A DNA stretch of 64,000 nucleotides from Agrobacterium sp. a22-2 (lineage in GTDB: Bacteria > Pseudomonadota > Alphaproteobacteria > Rhizobiales > Rhizobiaceae): assembly GCF_012276985.1 (NCBI RefSeq), contig NZ_JAAXMM010000008.1, forward strand, positions 62,001-126,000, read 5' to 3'. The translations under genes and the position numbers were made by a program. Positions within the stretch are counted from its first letter, which is position 1; each line of letters begins with the position of its first letter. This document shows, one piece after another, positions 26,028-33,670 of the stretch. A model generated the notes under the pieces. That model ran no database searches and had not been told where the DNA came from. It worked only from the letters and a program-made list of their open reading frames with translations.

Positions 26028-27851
26028 ATGGGTTTTACCCTCACCACATTTGGCACCTGTCGACTTGAAGACGATATCGGACAGGTCCTAAGGGTCCCTT
26101 TGGTCGCGCTCGTTCTGTTGGCTTATCTCTATGATAAGGGCCAACCAATTTCACGGCGAGAGCTGGCAAGCCTGTTTTGGCAAGGTAGCCGGGAGACGGC
26201 CCATACAAACCTTCGGTCCACATTGCACCGTCTGGCCCTTGCCATACCTCAAACGCTTCCTTCGCTTATCGAGGCCAACGGGCAGGCCCTTTCGATCAAT
26301 CGCACATCCGTGCGTTGTGACTTGAGCCTTGTGGACCTGGTAGATCCGATGGATCGGCTTCGGGCGGCAAATGACGCTGTCGCCATGCAATTTCTGCCAT
26401 CAATGGGCAACGGGACAACGCCACTGGATGGCTGGATTCGCGATGTTCGCAACAGATTGGCCGGACATCTGCGATCGGAATTCATTCGGCACCATGCATC
26501 TTTTGATGCGAGCGCATTGAGAGCCGAGTTGAGACGAGCCGCAGTTCTGCTTTTGGAACACGACCCGGCCGATGAAGAAGTCAGGGCGCTCCTGACGGCA
26601 CGATTGGATGCCAAGCGCTCGCAGAAGCCCGCTGGACGCGTCGGCGCCCATGTTGTCCCCCTGCAACCGCAGCCCATGAAGGGCCAGGATGGCAGCCTTG
26701 TCGAGCCCTCTCCCCTACGCTTGGCATTGTTGCCGCCGGAAACGGTGCAAAGTGCGCGACGTGAAGGATCGGTTGCCAATGCACTGATCGAAGATCTGAC
26801 GATTAGCCTTTGTGCGAGCCGGGCAGTTTCGATCGTCGCGCCATACACGGCCGAACGGATTCAAGCGTCCAAGGACAAAGCAGCGATCCTTCAAAAATAT
26901 AACGTGATATACGCGCTGGACACCAAACGAACAGAGGACTGCTTGTTTGTCCAACTGATCTTCATGCCTGCCGACGAAGTTGTGTGGGCCACGCGCTTCA
27001 AACTTGATGCCCAGACGATTGCTGAACAGCGTGCCGCGATCTCAATGGCGATTCAGCGTTCGATCATCGAAAGAATTACTGCAAGCGCCGAATTTGCCGG
27101 TGACTTCCATCATCGACCCAAAGCTTATTTTGCTTATCTTGAGGGCCTGAAGGGCCTTTCCACGCTGACGCTGCCGTCGATACGAAAGGCCCGCCGATGT
27201 TTCAAGCAGGCGCTTGAGGACGAACGAGGCTTTCCAGCGGCACTTGCCGGCATGTCACGAACATTGAGCATAGAATGGCTTCTCACCGCCAGGGGTGACA
27301 ACGAGTTGCTTCTTCATGCGGAAAGGCTTGCCCAGGCTGCGATCCGGCAACACGGTCCGAGCGCCAGCGCATTCAAGGAGCTGGGCGTCAGCCAACTCTA
27401 CTTGGGTAAAATCGATGACAGCTTGAACGCGCTCAGCGAGGCGGAAGCGATCAGTCCCCATTACGCCGACGCTCTTTACAGTCATGCCGACAGCCTGGTT
27501 CACGCAAGCAATCCGGCAGCAGCGCTCGCCAAAATCACATCGGCCATCGCGCTCAATCCGATGCCGCCCGACACGTATTTCTGGACTGCGGCCGGAGCCA
27601 GCTATTTCCTCGGCGAATATCGACAAGCTCTCAGCTACATTGATCGTATGCGCGATAGCCGACCCGCAAGCCGCCTGGCGGCCGCCTGCTGGGGCATGCT
27701 GGGCGAGGCAGTGAAAGCACGGGCATGTCGACTAAGAGTACTGAAAGACAATCCCAACTTCGATCTTGACCTATGGTTGAGAATGATACCGCACAAAGAA
27801 TACTGGCAAACTGAACTTTATCGCGAGGGCCTCGTAAGGGCCGGTTTTTAA
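26028..27851 (+). CDS. SARP-like/TPR transcriptional activator
   Basis: A 607-aa protein. The N-terminus (residues 1-100) looks like a winged-helix DNA-binding domain of SARP/OmpR type (LVLLAYLYDKGQPISRREL, LFWQGSRETAHTNLRSTLHRL). A middle region (about 225-340) resembles the TolB-like domain of adenylate-cyclase-type regulators (ANALIEDLTISL, YNVIYALDTKR, DEVVWATRFKLD). TPR-like repeats fill about residues 390-560. No cyclase or kinase motifs are seen. It starts 6 bases after the XRE stop and ends 13 bases before the small peptide gene. Such proteins act as pathway-specific activators; binding of the RiPP operon promoter is an inference. Confidence 0.8.
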   Translation: MGFTLTTFGTCRLEDDIGQVLRVPLVALVLLAYLYDKGQPISRRELASLFWQGSRETAHTNLRSTLHRLALAIPQTLPSLIEANGQALSINRTSVRCDLSLVDLVDPMDRLRAANDAVAMQFLPSMGNGTTPLDGWIRDVRNRLAGHLRSEFIRHHASFDASALRAELRRAAVLLLEHDPADEEVRALLTARLDAKRSQKPAGRVGAHVVPLQPQPMKGQDGSLVEPSPLRLALLPPETVQSARREGSVANALIEDLTISLCASRAVSIVAPYTAERIQASKDKAAILQKYNVIYALDTKRTEDCLFVQLIFMPADEVVWATRFKLDAQTIAEQRAAISMAIQRSIIERITASAEFAGDFHHRPKAYFAYLEGLKGLSTLTLPSIRKARRCFKQALEDERGFPAALAGMSRTLSIEWLLTARGDNELLLHAERLAQAAIRQHGPSASAFKELGVSQLYLGKIDDSLNALSEAEAISPHYADALYSHADSLVHASNPAAALAKITSAIALNPMPPDTYFWTAAGASYFLGEYRQALSYIDRMRDSRPASRLAAACWGMLGEAVKARACRLRVLKDNPNFDLDLWLRMIPHKEYWQTELYREGLVRAGF

Positions 27852-27864
27852 GAAGGAGAGATCC

Positions 27865-28083
27865 ATGGCAAATGCTGCAATTATTGGCGTGACAGGTGAA
27901 CCCGGGCTCTGGCTCGCAGATTTTACAGCCGGAACGATCGTGCTCTTGAGTGAACCCTTGTCGGGTGAGCTTGCAGCGGCGGCATCATTGCGGGAGCAAG
28001 GATTGACTGTCGTCAAGGGGATCGACTTCGCAGTCGCCGTTTCGTCTGCAGCGGCGGTGGCCTCCAGCCATCATGAAGGTTGA
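27865..28083 (+). CDS. 72-aa candidate RiPP precursor peptide
   Basis: A 72-aa peptide with a strong ribosome-binding site (AAGGAG, 6 bases before the ATG). The first two-thirds is hydrophobic/mixed and could be a leader (MANAAIIGVTGEPGLWLADF). The C-terminus is small-residue-rich: VAVSSAAAVASSHHEG. It contains no cysteine, so thiazole formation is excluded; serine, threonine and backbone amides are the available sites. Its stop overlaps the YcaO start by 11 bases, the typical place for a precursor. The Ala/Ser/Val core with nearby His recalls thioamitide cores in type, not identity. It could instead be a small accessory protein; no homologue is recognised. Confidence 0.6.
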   Translation: MANAAIIGVTGEPGLWLADFTAGTIVLLSEPLSGELAAAASLREQGLTVVKGIDFAVAVSSAAAVASSHHEG

Positions 28084-29275
28084 CGGGACCCGCTTGGCCA
28101 TTGGTTTCCACCGAGCGTGTCCACCCCGCGAGACCCTCGCCAGGGTCTCGCCCTATCTTTCCCGACTGGGCATTACCCGGATAGCACGACAGACCGACCT
28201 GGATCGGATCGGAATCCCTGTGTGGTGTGCCTATACCCCTAATGCAAAGGCAATCGTCATCTCTCAAGGCAAGGGCCTTGATGACGAGGCGGCCAGGGCA
28301 TCGGCGGTTATGGAGGCCATCGAGCGATCTGTCGCGACCAATCCCGTTTGTGATGTAACGACCCAAAGCCTGAGATCCCTTCGATCGGCCGGACAATCCG
28401 CCACCACGCTGGATTGTCTGTTGGGCCAAACCGCCAATCCGGTCGAACTTGATGAGCCCATTGACTGGGCTCGCGCGTCCGATCTCTTGACGGGCGGCAA
28501 CGTATGGGTTCCGTTCGAGGCGGTTCATCTCGACCGAACTGTAGCCTCCCCTCGATATTGGCAATCGTCCGATGGTCTGGCGTCAGGCAATACGCTGGAA
28601 GAAGCCATCTTGCATGGATTGCTCGAACGCGTTGAACGTGACGCCCTCACCCTTTGGCAGGTAACCTCAGCGGCAAGGCGGTATGGCTCCAGAATAGAGC
28701 CAGAGAGCATTCCCAATGGTGAGCTGCAGGAAATTCTGAGCAGAATTCGAAACGCCGGGCAGGACGTGGCGCTTTTCGACATCACCAGTGATCTCGGCAT
28801 ACCCTGCGTGGCAGCACTGCTGGGACCGAAGGAACCTTGTCGCGCTCCGCCCTTGCGATATGTCGATGTTACACTTGGCGCTGGATCAGCCACCTCTCCT
28901 GTCTTGGCCGCGGCAAGGGCCGTCACCGAGGCAGTGCAGTCACGCATGACATTTATCTCCGGTGCACGAGATGATTTGATGCCGGAAACGTTCAACCGGG
29001 TTCTTCATCCCGAAACCGTGGCCGCCTTCGATGCGCGCCCATCTCGAGGGCTTGGCGATATGCCGATGCTGCACGTTACATCCACGGCCGAGGCGATCCG
29101 CGCCATTCTTGGCCGCCTGCAGGCCCAGGGTATCACGGAAATTTACGCGGTTGACATCACTCCGCAGTGGCTACCTGTGTTTGTCGCCAAGCTTTTGGTT
29201 CCCCAGCTCGAAAATCCTGAAGGCGAGCGCCGCCAGCGCTATGGAAATCGTGCGCTGAATAAGGTGTTTCAGTGA
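28073..29275 (+). CDS. YcaO-domain cyclodehydratase/thioamidase
   Basis: A 400-aa YcaO protein. ATP/Mg-binding motifs are present in order: SAVMEAIER (78-86), HGLLERVERDA (181-191), EAVQSR (286-291) and GARDD (297-301). YcaO enzymes use ATP to activate backbone amides, making azolines (with Cys/Ser/Thr) or, with TfuA partners, often thioamides. The C-terminus ends LNKVFQ and lacks the proline-rich tail seen in many azoline-forming YcaOs. The start overlaps the candidate precursor by 11 bases, the stop overlaps the TfuA gene by 4. No E1-like/ocin-ThiF partner gene is seen nearby. Confidence 0.9.
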   Translation: MKVDGTRLAIGFHRACPPRETLARVSPYLSRLGITRIARQTDLDRIGIPVWCAYTPNAKAIVISQGKGLDDEAARASAVMEAIERSVATNPVCDVTTQSLRSLRSAGQSATTLDCLLGQTANPVELDEPIDWARASDLLTGGNVWVPFEAVHLDRTVASPRYWQSSDGLASGNTLEEAILHGLLERVERDALTLWQVTSAARRYGSRIEPESIPNGELQEILSRIRNAGQDVALFDITSDLGIPCVAALLGPKEPCRAPPLRYVDVTLGAGSATSPVLAAARAVTEAVQSRMTFISGARDDLMPETFNRVLHPETVAAFDARPSRGLGDMPMLHVTSTAEAIRAILGRLQAQGITEIYAVDITPQWLPVFVAKLLVPQLENPEGERRQRYGNRALNKVFQ

Positions 29276-29976
29276 AGGTCGCCTTTGTTGGTCCAAGCCT
29301 GCCGGACGCATGCCGGTTTGCCGGCTTCGATGTAGAAATCAGACCACCTGCATGTCAGGGAGATGTTATGCGCGCCGTCGCCGACGGCGCAACGGCCATC
29401 GGACTGATCGATGGGCTGTTTGAATATGTGGCGCCGGTTTGGCACAAAGAACTGCTCTTTGCCCTATCAAGCCATATCCCGGTGTATGGGGCGGCCAGTA
29501 TGGGGGCCCTGCGTGCTGCGGAATGTGCATCCTTCGGAATGATCGGTCTTGGTCGGATATTTGAAGACTATATGTCGGGTCGGCGGGTCGATGACGCCGA
29601 TGTGGCGCTGTTACATGGCCCCGCCGAGCTGAATTATCTCGCCTTGACAGTGCCCATCGTGAGTGTCGATTCCACCTTGAGCAGGGCGCGCGACGACCGG
29701 CTTTTATCCGTTTCAGACTGTCTGCAGATCGCTCGAGCCGCACGTTCGTTATATTTCAAGGATCGAAGCTGGAAGCGGATTGTGCAGGCAGCGGGCATGG
29801 ACTGGACCACTCTGTCTGCAATTATTGAGACGGAATGGGTTGACCAAAAGCGGCTGGACGCTCTTGAACTGGTTGAGGCGCTGAACGATCCAACGCCGAA
29901 AGCGCCTCGAAACCATGCCTGGAATTTCAATGCAACGCCGCTTTGGCGGAAAATGTATCCACCAGGTCAAAACTAA
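29272..29976 (+). CDS. TfuA-like protein
   Basis: A 234-aa TfuA-family protein (named from trifolitoxin genes; TfuA pairs with YcaO). Typical features are the start VAFVGPSLP, the central VYGAASMGALRAAE, and IGLGRIFEDYM. TfuA proteins are thought to help deliver sulfur for thioamide formation with YcaO; in other systems the pair acts on azoles. The GTG start overlaps the YcaO stop (GTGA), implying coupled translation. The strict YcaO-TfuA pairing with a Cys-free peptide makes thioamide chemistry the leading inference. Confidence 0.9.
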   Translation: MKVAFVGPSLPDACRFAGFDVEIRPPACQGDVMRAVADGATAIGLIDGLFEYVAPVWHKELLFALSSHIPVYGAASMGALRAAECASFGMIGLGRIFEDYMSGRRVDDADVALLHGPAELNYLALTVPIVSVDSTLSRARDDRLLSVSDCLQIARAARSLYFKDRSWKRIVQAAGMDWTTLSAIIETEWVDQKRLDALELVEALNDPTPKAPRNHAWNFNATPLWRKMYPPGQN

Positions 29977-30092
29977 CCGGCAATGTAGACCTGAGCCTGA
30001 ATCGCGCCACGCGTGTGCAACGATTTTGCAACGCGCAGCCTTCCTGCGCCTGTGAGACTATGGCTTTACAACGCAGCTCACGAGGAACGCTC

Positions 30093-30329
30093 ATGGCAAA
30101 TACGATTATCGACCTACAGACGAGCGAACGCCAACAAGAGCTTTTGGCGCTGATAAACATGATCGGTTATGCTATTGGCATCGCTGAATCGCAGGGGGTA
30201 AACGCTGCCGCAGCGCATCTTAATGCCGCTCGTCAAATTCTCGCATCGGAATTGCAGGAAGAATTTTCCAGTGGTCTGTCAATGGAAAACATCAAAAGGC
30301 TCGCTTCGGCGCGACCCGGCAATTGCTGA
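30093..30329 (+). CDS. 78-aa helical protein ending in PGNC
   Basis: A small protein with a good ribosome-binding site (GAGGA 7 bases before the ATG at 30093). It is mostly helical (ERQQELLALINMIGYAIGIAE, then HLNAARQILASELQEEF), with a basic/Pro tail ending in a single C-terminal cysteine (SARPGNC). It follows TfuA by about 115 bases. No family is recognised. It might be a second precursor, an immunity or regulatory protein of the operon, or unrelated. The only Cys being the last residue is notable but not decisive. Confidence 0.5.
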   Translation: MANTIIDLQTSERQQELLALINMIGYAIGIAESQGVNAAAAHLNAARQILASELQEEFSSGLSMENIKRLASARPGNC

Positions 30330-30497
30330 CTGTCCATCATTGACACTGCGGGTAGCTCTGGCCACGGCATCGGGATGAGCCGTGGCTGACCGTGGCGACC
30401 AAGTTCGCTGTCAGGGATATCATGGCCTGGGTGGTTCGGGCTCGCTAGGGTGTCCACGGTCACAGGCAACCGCATCGCGCATTGTTGCCAGAAGCGG

Positions 30498-30655
30498 CTA
30501 ATTGCCAAGGTAGATCTGCTGGGAGCCGACCGCTTCAAGGCACTGGAGAAAATACGCCGCGGAAAACTTCCCCTTGGCAAGTTTGTTCCTGATGTTTGTC
30601 TCCTTCTCGTCGGTGCCTATAGCCGCGAGTCCTTCCACAAGAGGTGCATAGGTAA
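30498..30655 (-). pseudogene. DUF6471-type gene, 3' fragment
   Basis: The minus strand encodes EKETNIRNKLAKGKF followed by AAYFLQCLEAVGSQQIYL and a stop at 30498-30500. This matches the C-terminal pattern of DUF6471 proteins (NIRNKLxxGKFxAxFFLQCLEAIG). The 5' part is cut at the IS6 end (30656), so this is a disrupted gene. The insertion of the IS6 element is the likely cause. Confidence 0.65.
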
Positions 30656-30922
30656 GGGCACCGTCAAGTTAATCGCCACCGGTCAGAAATGTTGCGGGCG
30701 GCTTTCGCTTATGCGGTTTGCAGGCGTGCGATTTCGTTCCGCATCTGCATGGCTTCGGTTGTCAGTTCGCGGTGATGGTCTGACGAGATCTCGTGGCGCG
30801 GAATGTGGAAAAGGTTGGCGACAGGGTCACGGATTGAAACGAAGCACTGGAGACGTCGGGCTGACGTGAAGCCCTTCATGATCCGTTCTCGCCGCCGGGC
30901 CGATTGATGGGAATTCTCCGCC
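30656..30922 (-). mobile_element. IS6-family transposase remnant, copy 2 (inverted)
   Basis: Minus-strand translation gives AENSHQSARRRERIMKGF followed by the same C-terminal sequence as copy 1, ending at an identical position. The AENSH...RRRER pattern is characteristic of IS6-family transposases. The terminal end (GGGCACCGTCAAGTTAATCG) starts at 30656. Upstream (above about 30922) the frame is lost and joins an IS21 istA fragment. The element is about 265 bp and cannot be active. Confidence 0.82.
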
Positions 30923-31120
30923 GGTCTTCGCGGCCTGACGCTGCGTCATCCCTTCCGAGACCGCCAGGCGAACCTTCAGATATAATTCCACAGTGTAGAT
31001 CCCCTGTCCCTCCTGCGTTCTTTGCAGAAGGAAATAGGTGGCCGGATTTTACTCCGCCCGCGCCCGGACCATTCCGCCGCTACCGTGGACTAATTTTGCA
31101 CCGCCGCTCTCAGGCTAAGG
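30923..31120 (-). mobile_element. IS21-family left end with istA N-terminal remnant
   Basis: On the minus strand a GTG near 30991 starts VELYLKVRLAVSEGMTQRQAAK, matching the N-terminus of IS21 IstA. Upstream are the multiple end repeats typical of IS21-family elements (GTGCAAAATTAGTCCAC, GCGGAGTAAAATCCGG). Only about 22 codons remain before the junction with the IS6 remnant. Confidence 0.75.
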
Positions 31121-31133
31121 GGACGGCGCGGTA

Positions 31134-32213
31134 TCAGGCGTCATTCTTCCGATCAGGCTCAGTCTCGACGACTGGTAGGACGCGAACGCTGTCTCTCTCT
31201 ACCAATTGGACGGGCAGGATAAGCCGGGAGGGCTGCTCCACCGCCGGCGGTCGTGCGGCAGCTGTCCGGATCGCTTTGACAAGCGTCTCCGCGGAGAACA
31301 CGCCCACATCAAGCAATGGAATCGCAACGGTCGTCAAGGGAACCGACAGGTGGGCTCCGAACTTGATGCCATCAAATCCGATGATGGAAACATCCTTCGG
31401 GACCTCGATTTTCGCCCGTTGCAGGCTGCCAATGAACCCAATCGCGATCTCATCTGAACAGCAGAACACTGCCGTCGGCCGATCGCTGGCCGGCATCGCC
31501 AGCCAAACGGCTGCGGCGCCAACGCCAGCGTCGAAGCGGAAGTCCCCATTGAGGAACCAGTCTTCCCGTATGGGCAATTCGAGTTCGCGCATGCGCTGGC
31601 GCATGCCCTCCTCTCGCCGCCGCGCCGCGAAGTTCGCGGCATTGCCTCTGATGTGCCCGATCTTCCGATGACCGAGATCATGGAGATGATCGACGGCAAG
31701 GCGCCCACCCTGTGCGTTGTCTGTACTGATATGCGGAAATGGGAGCGATTGCGGCCAATCGAAGGCGCATACCAGCGGTACGTTCACCACATCGGCTCGA
31801 TCAAGCAACCGCACTGCTATGTTGTCACCTCCCAGCACTATGACGCCATCGCATCTGCTACGGTTCATATAGCTCAGCAGGTCTATCTTGCCGCCCGGGC
31901 TGTTGTGGGCGGATTGGTCCCCGACAAACATGCTGTAGCCGGCTGCCGTCAGTACCGAGGCGACCCCGGCGAGGATTTCTGAAAAGAGCGGGCTCGAAAG
32001 ATCCGGCACGAGGACGAAAACCGCCTGAGTGCGCTGCTGGCGAAGATTTCTGGCCGCTACATTGATGGTGTAGCCGACCGCCTCCACCGCATGTGCCACG
32101 ATCTCCAGCGTTTCGGGCGCCACTTTTTCCGGATTGGAAAGTGCTCGGCTTACTGTGGAAGGCGAAACGCCCGCGCGCCTGGCCACATCGACAATTCGGG
32201 GTAAACGGCTCAT
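31134..32213 (-). CDS. LacI-family transcriptional regulator
   Basis: A 359-aa LacI/GalR regulator. The helix-turn-helix and hinge are clear (RIVDVARRAGVSPSTVSRAL near residue 6, then AARNLRQQRTQ), followed by a periplasmic-binding-like effector domain. ATG at 32213 chosen because it begins MSRLPRIVD; the upstream in-frame start at 32222 adds three residues. Divergent from the carbohydrate ABC operon (32414 on), it is the probable repressor. A perfect CTTGAAAT/ATTTCAAG inverted repeat lies in the intergenic region. Confidence 0.92.
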   Translation of the reverse strand: MSRLPRIVDVARRAGVSPSTVSRALSNPEKVAPETLEIVAHAVEAVGYTINVAARNLRQQRTQAVFVLVPDLSSPLFSEILAGVASVLTAAGYSMFVGDQSAHNSPGGKIDLLSYMNRSRCDGVIVLGGDNIAVRLLDRADVVNVPLVCAFDWPQSLPFPHISTDNAQGGRLAVDHLHDLGHRKIGHIRGNAANFAARRREEGMRQRMRELELPIREDWFLNGDFRFDAGVGAAAVWLAMPASDRPTAVFCCSDEIAIGFIGSLQRAKIEVPKDVSIIGFDGIKFGAHLSVPLTTVAIPLLDVGVFSAETLVKAIRTAAARPPAVEQPSRLILPVQLVERDSVRVLPVVETEPDRKNDA

Positions 32214-32304
32214 GGCAGGCACCTTATGTATCGCAACTCATTATATCGGCATTCCACTCACTAAACTGCTTCGGATGGACTTCCCTTGAGTGAAAAACTT
32301 TAAC

Positions 32305-32337
32305 CTTGAAATAAATTCCAAACGGTGTAATTTCAAG
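32305..32337. promoter_or_regulatory. Inverted repeat upstream of the sugar ABC operon
   Basis: CTTGAAAT (32305-32312) and ATTTCAAG (32330-32337) form a perfect 8-bp inverted repeat with a 17-base spacer, about 76 bases upstream of the binding-protein ATG. It lies between the LacI and operon starts, so it is a candidate operator or promoter-associated element. A further CACTCA/TGAGTG pair surrounds 32255-32292. Confidence 0.4.
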
Positions 32338-32413
32338 CATGAAATCGATGTCATAACAAGCCGCACAAAAGCGGAGATGAATCCTGGAACTTCAAAAAAA
32401 CAGGGGAACAACC

Positions 32414-33646
32414 ATGCGTAAAACTCTTTTAGTGCTCGCGATGACATCGATGTCATTTTCCCAAGCTGTCGCCGATCCTGCCGCAGAGGTGACCCATTGG
32501 TGGACGTCTCCCGGCGAGTCCCGAGCCGTTGGCGTGCTGGCCGGAGCCTATCGCGCCCAAGGCGGCGAGTGGATCGACAGCGCCGTTGCAGGGGGCGCAA
32601 ATGCCCGTGCGGTTGCCTACAACCGGATCATAGGCGGCAATCCACCGACAGCCAGCCAGTTCACCGCCGGCAATGAAATGAACTCGATGGTGCAGCAAAA
32701 CCTGCTACGGGACGTGACGCCGCTGATCAACGAGTTTGGCTACGACAAGGTTCTAACGCCGGTACTCGCCCGAGCCGTCCTGCGCGACGGTCATTATTAC
32801 GGACTGCCGGTGTCAATGCAGGTCCAGAACGTCTTTTTCTACTCCCTGCCGGTGATGAAGGCAGCCGGTGTCGATGTCGATGCCTTGACTGACTGGCCGT
32901 CATTCTTCGACGCGCTGGATAAGGTCAAAGCTGCTGGCTACGTGCCGCTGGCGTTCGGGGTCGATCCCGCGCTTCTCAGGCATCTCTTTTCGGTCGTGCT
33001 GATGCAGGCGGGGGGCAGGGACCTCTACACGAACGTTCTGGGCGACAACTATCAGGCGGCGTTGGCATCGCCGAAGTTCCTGAAGGTGGCAGAGTATTTC
33101 CTCAAGTTGCGGACCTATACCGACGAAGGAGCAGAGAACCGCGCCTGGAATATCGCAACGAACATGGTCATCAAGGGAGAGGCCGGTTTTCAAATCATCG
33201 GTGATTTTGCCAAGGGGGAAATTACCAATGCCGGAATGAAGCCGGGCATTGATGTCGGTTGTTTCTCAGGCCCGGGCGAGCGGATCTACCAGATCGGCAG
33301 TGACGTGTTCGTTTTCCCCCTCGTGGAGGACGCCAATCATCAGGAGGGGCAGGCTCTGCTCGTCAAGACATTGCTTGAGCCCAAGGTGCAGTTGGATTTC
33401 GCCAAGGCCAAGGGCGGACTTCCGATCGCTAAGGATTTTGACGTCAGCCAGCTTGACGCCTGTGCGCAGAAGATGTTCCCAGCTGTGCTTTTGCCCGAAA
33501 ATCAGGTGCCAGCGCCGGCGCAGCTTGTCTCGCCCGATGTATGGGGAGCTGTCACCGACGCCCTGGTGCAGGCTTGGTCGAACCCCACTTCAACTGCGGG
33601 CGATCTATCGGAGCAACTAATCTCCGCAATTGAACTCGCTCGATAA
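32414..33646 (+). CDS. Carbohydrate ABC transporter substrate-binding protein
   Basis: A 410-aa extracytoplasmic protein of family 1 (sugar). A Sec signal peptide covers about residues 1-21 (MRKTLLVLAMTSMSFSQAVA, cleavage near ADP). The mature start HWWTSPGESRAVGVLAGAYR and the middle AGAEFxAGNE-like TASQFTAGNEMNS segment match CUT1 binding proteins (glucose/mannose or glucoside type). It heads a six-gene operon and delivers its sugar to the permeases at 33671-35502. Confidence 0.9.
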   Translation: MRKTLLVLAMTSMSFSQAVADPAAEVTHWWTSPGESRAVGVLAGAYRAQGGEWIDSAVAGGANARAVAYNRIIGGNPPTASQFTAGNEMNSMVQQNLLRDVTPLINEFGYDKVLTPVLARAVLRDGHYYGLPVSMQVQNVFFYSLPVMKAAGVDVDALTDWPSFFDALDKVKAAGYVPLAFGVDPALLRHLFSVVLMQAGGRDLYTNVLGDNYQAALASPKFLKVAEYFLKLRTYTDEGAENRAWNIATNMVIKGEAGFQIIGDFAKGEITNAGMKPGIDVGCFSGPGERIYQIGSDVFVFPLVEDANHQEGQALLVKTLLEPKVQLDFAKAKGGLPIAKDFDVSQLDACAQKMFPAVLLPENQVPAPAQLVSPDVWGAVTDALVQAWSNPTSTAGDLSEQLISAIELAR

Positions 33647-33670
33647 ATTCGGCTGAGAGCGAGATTCACG

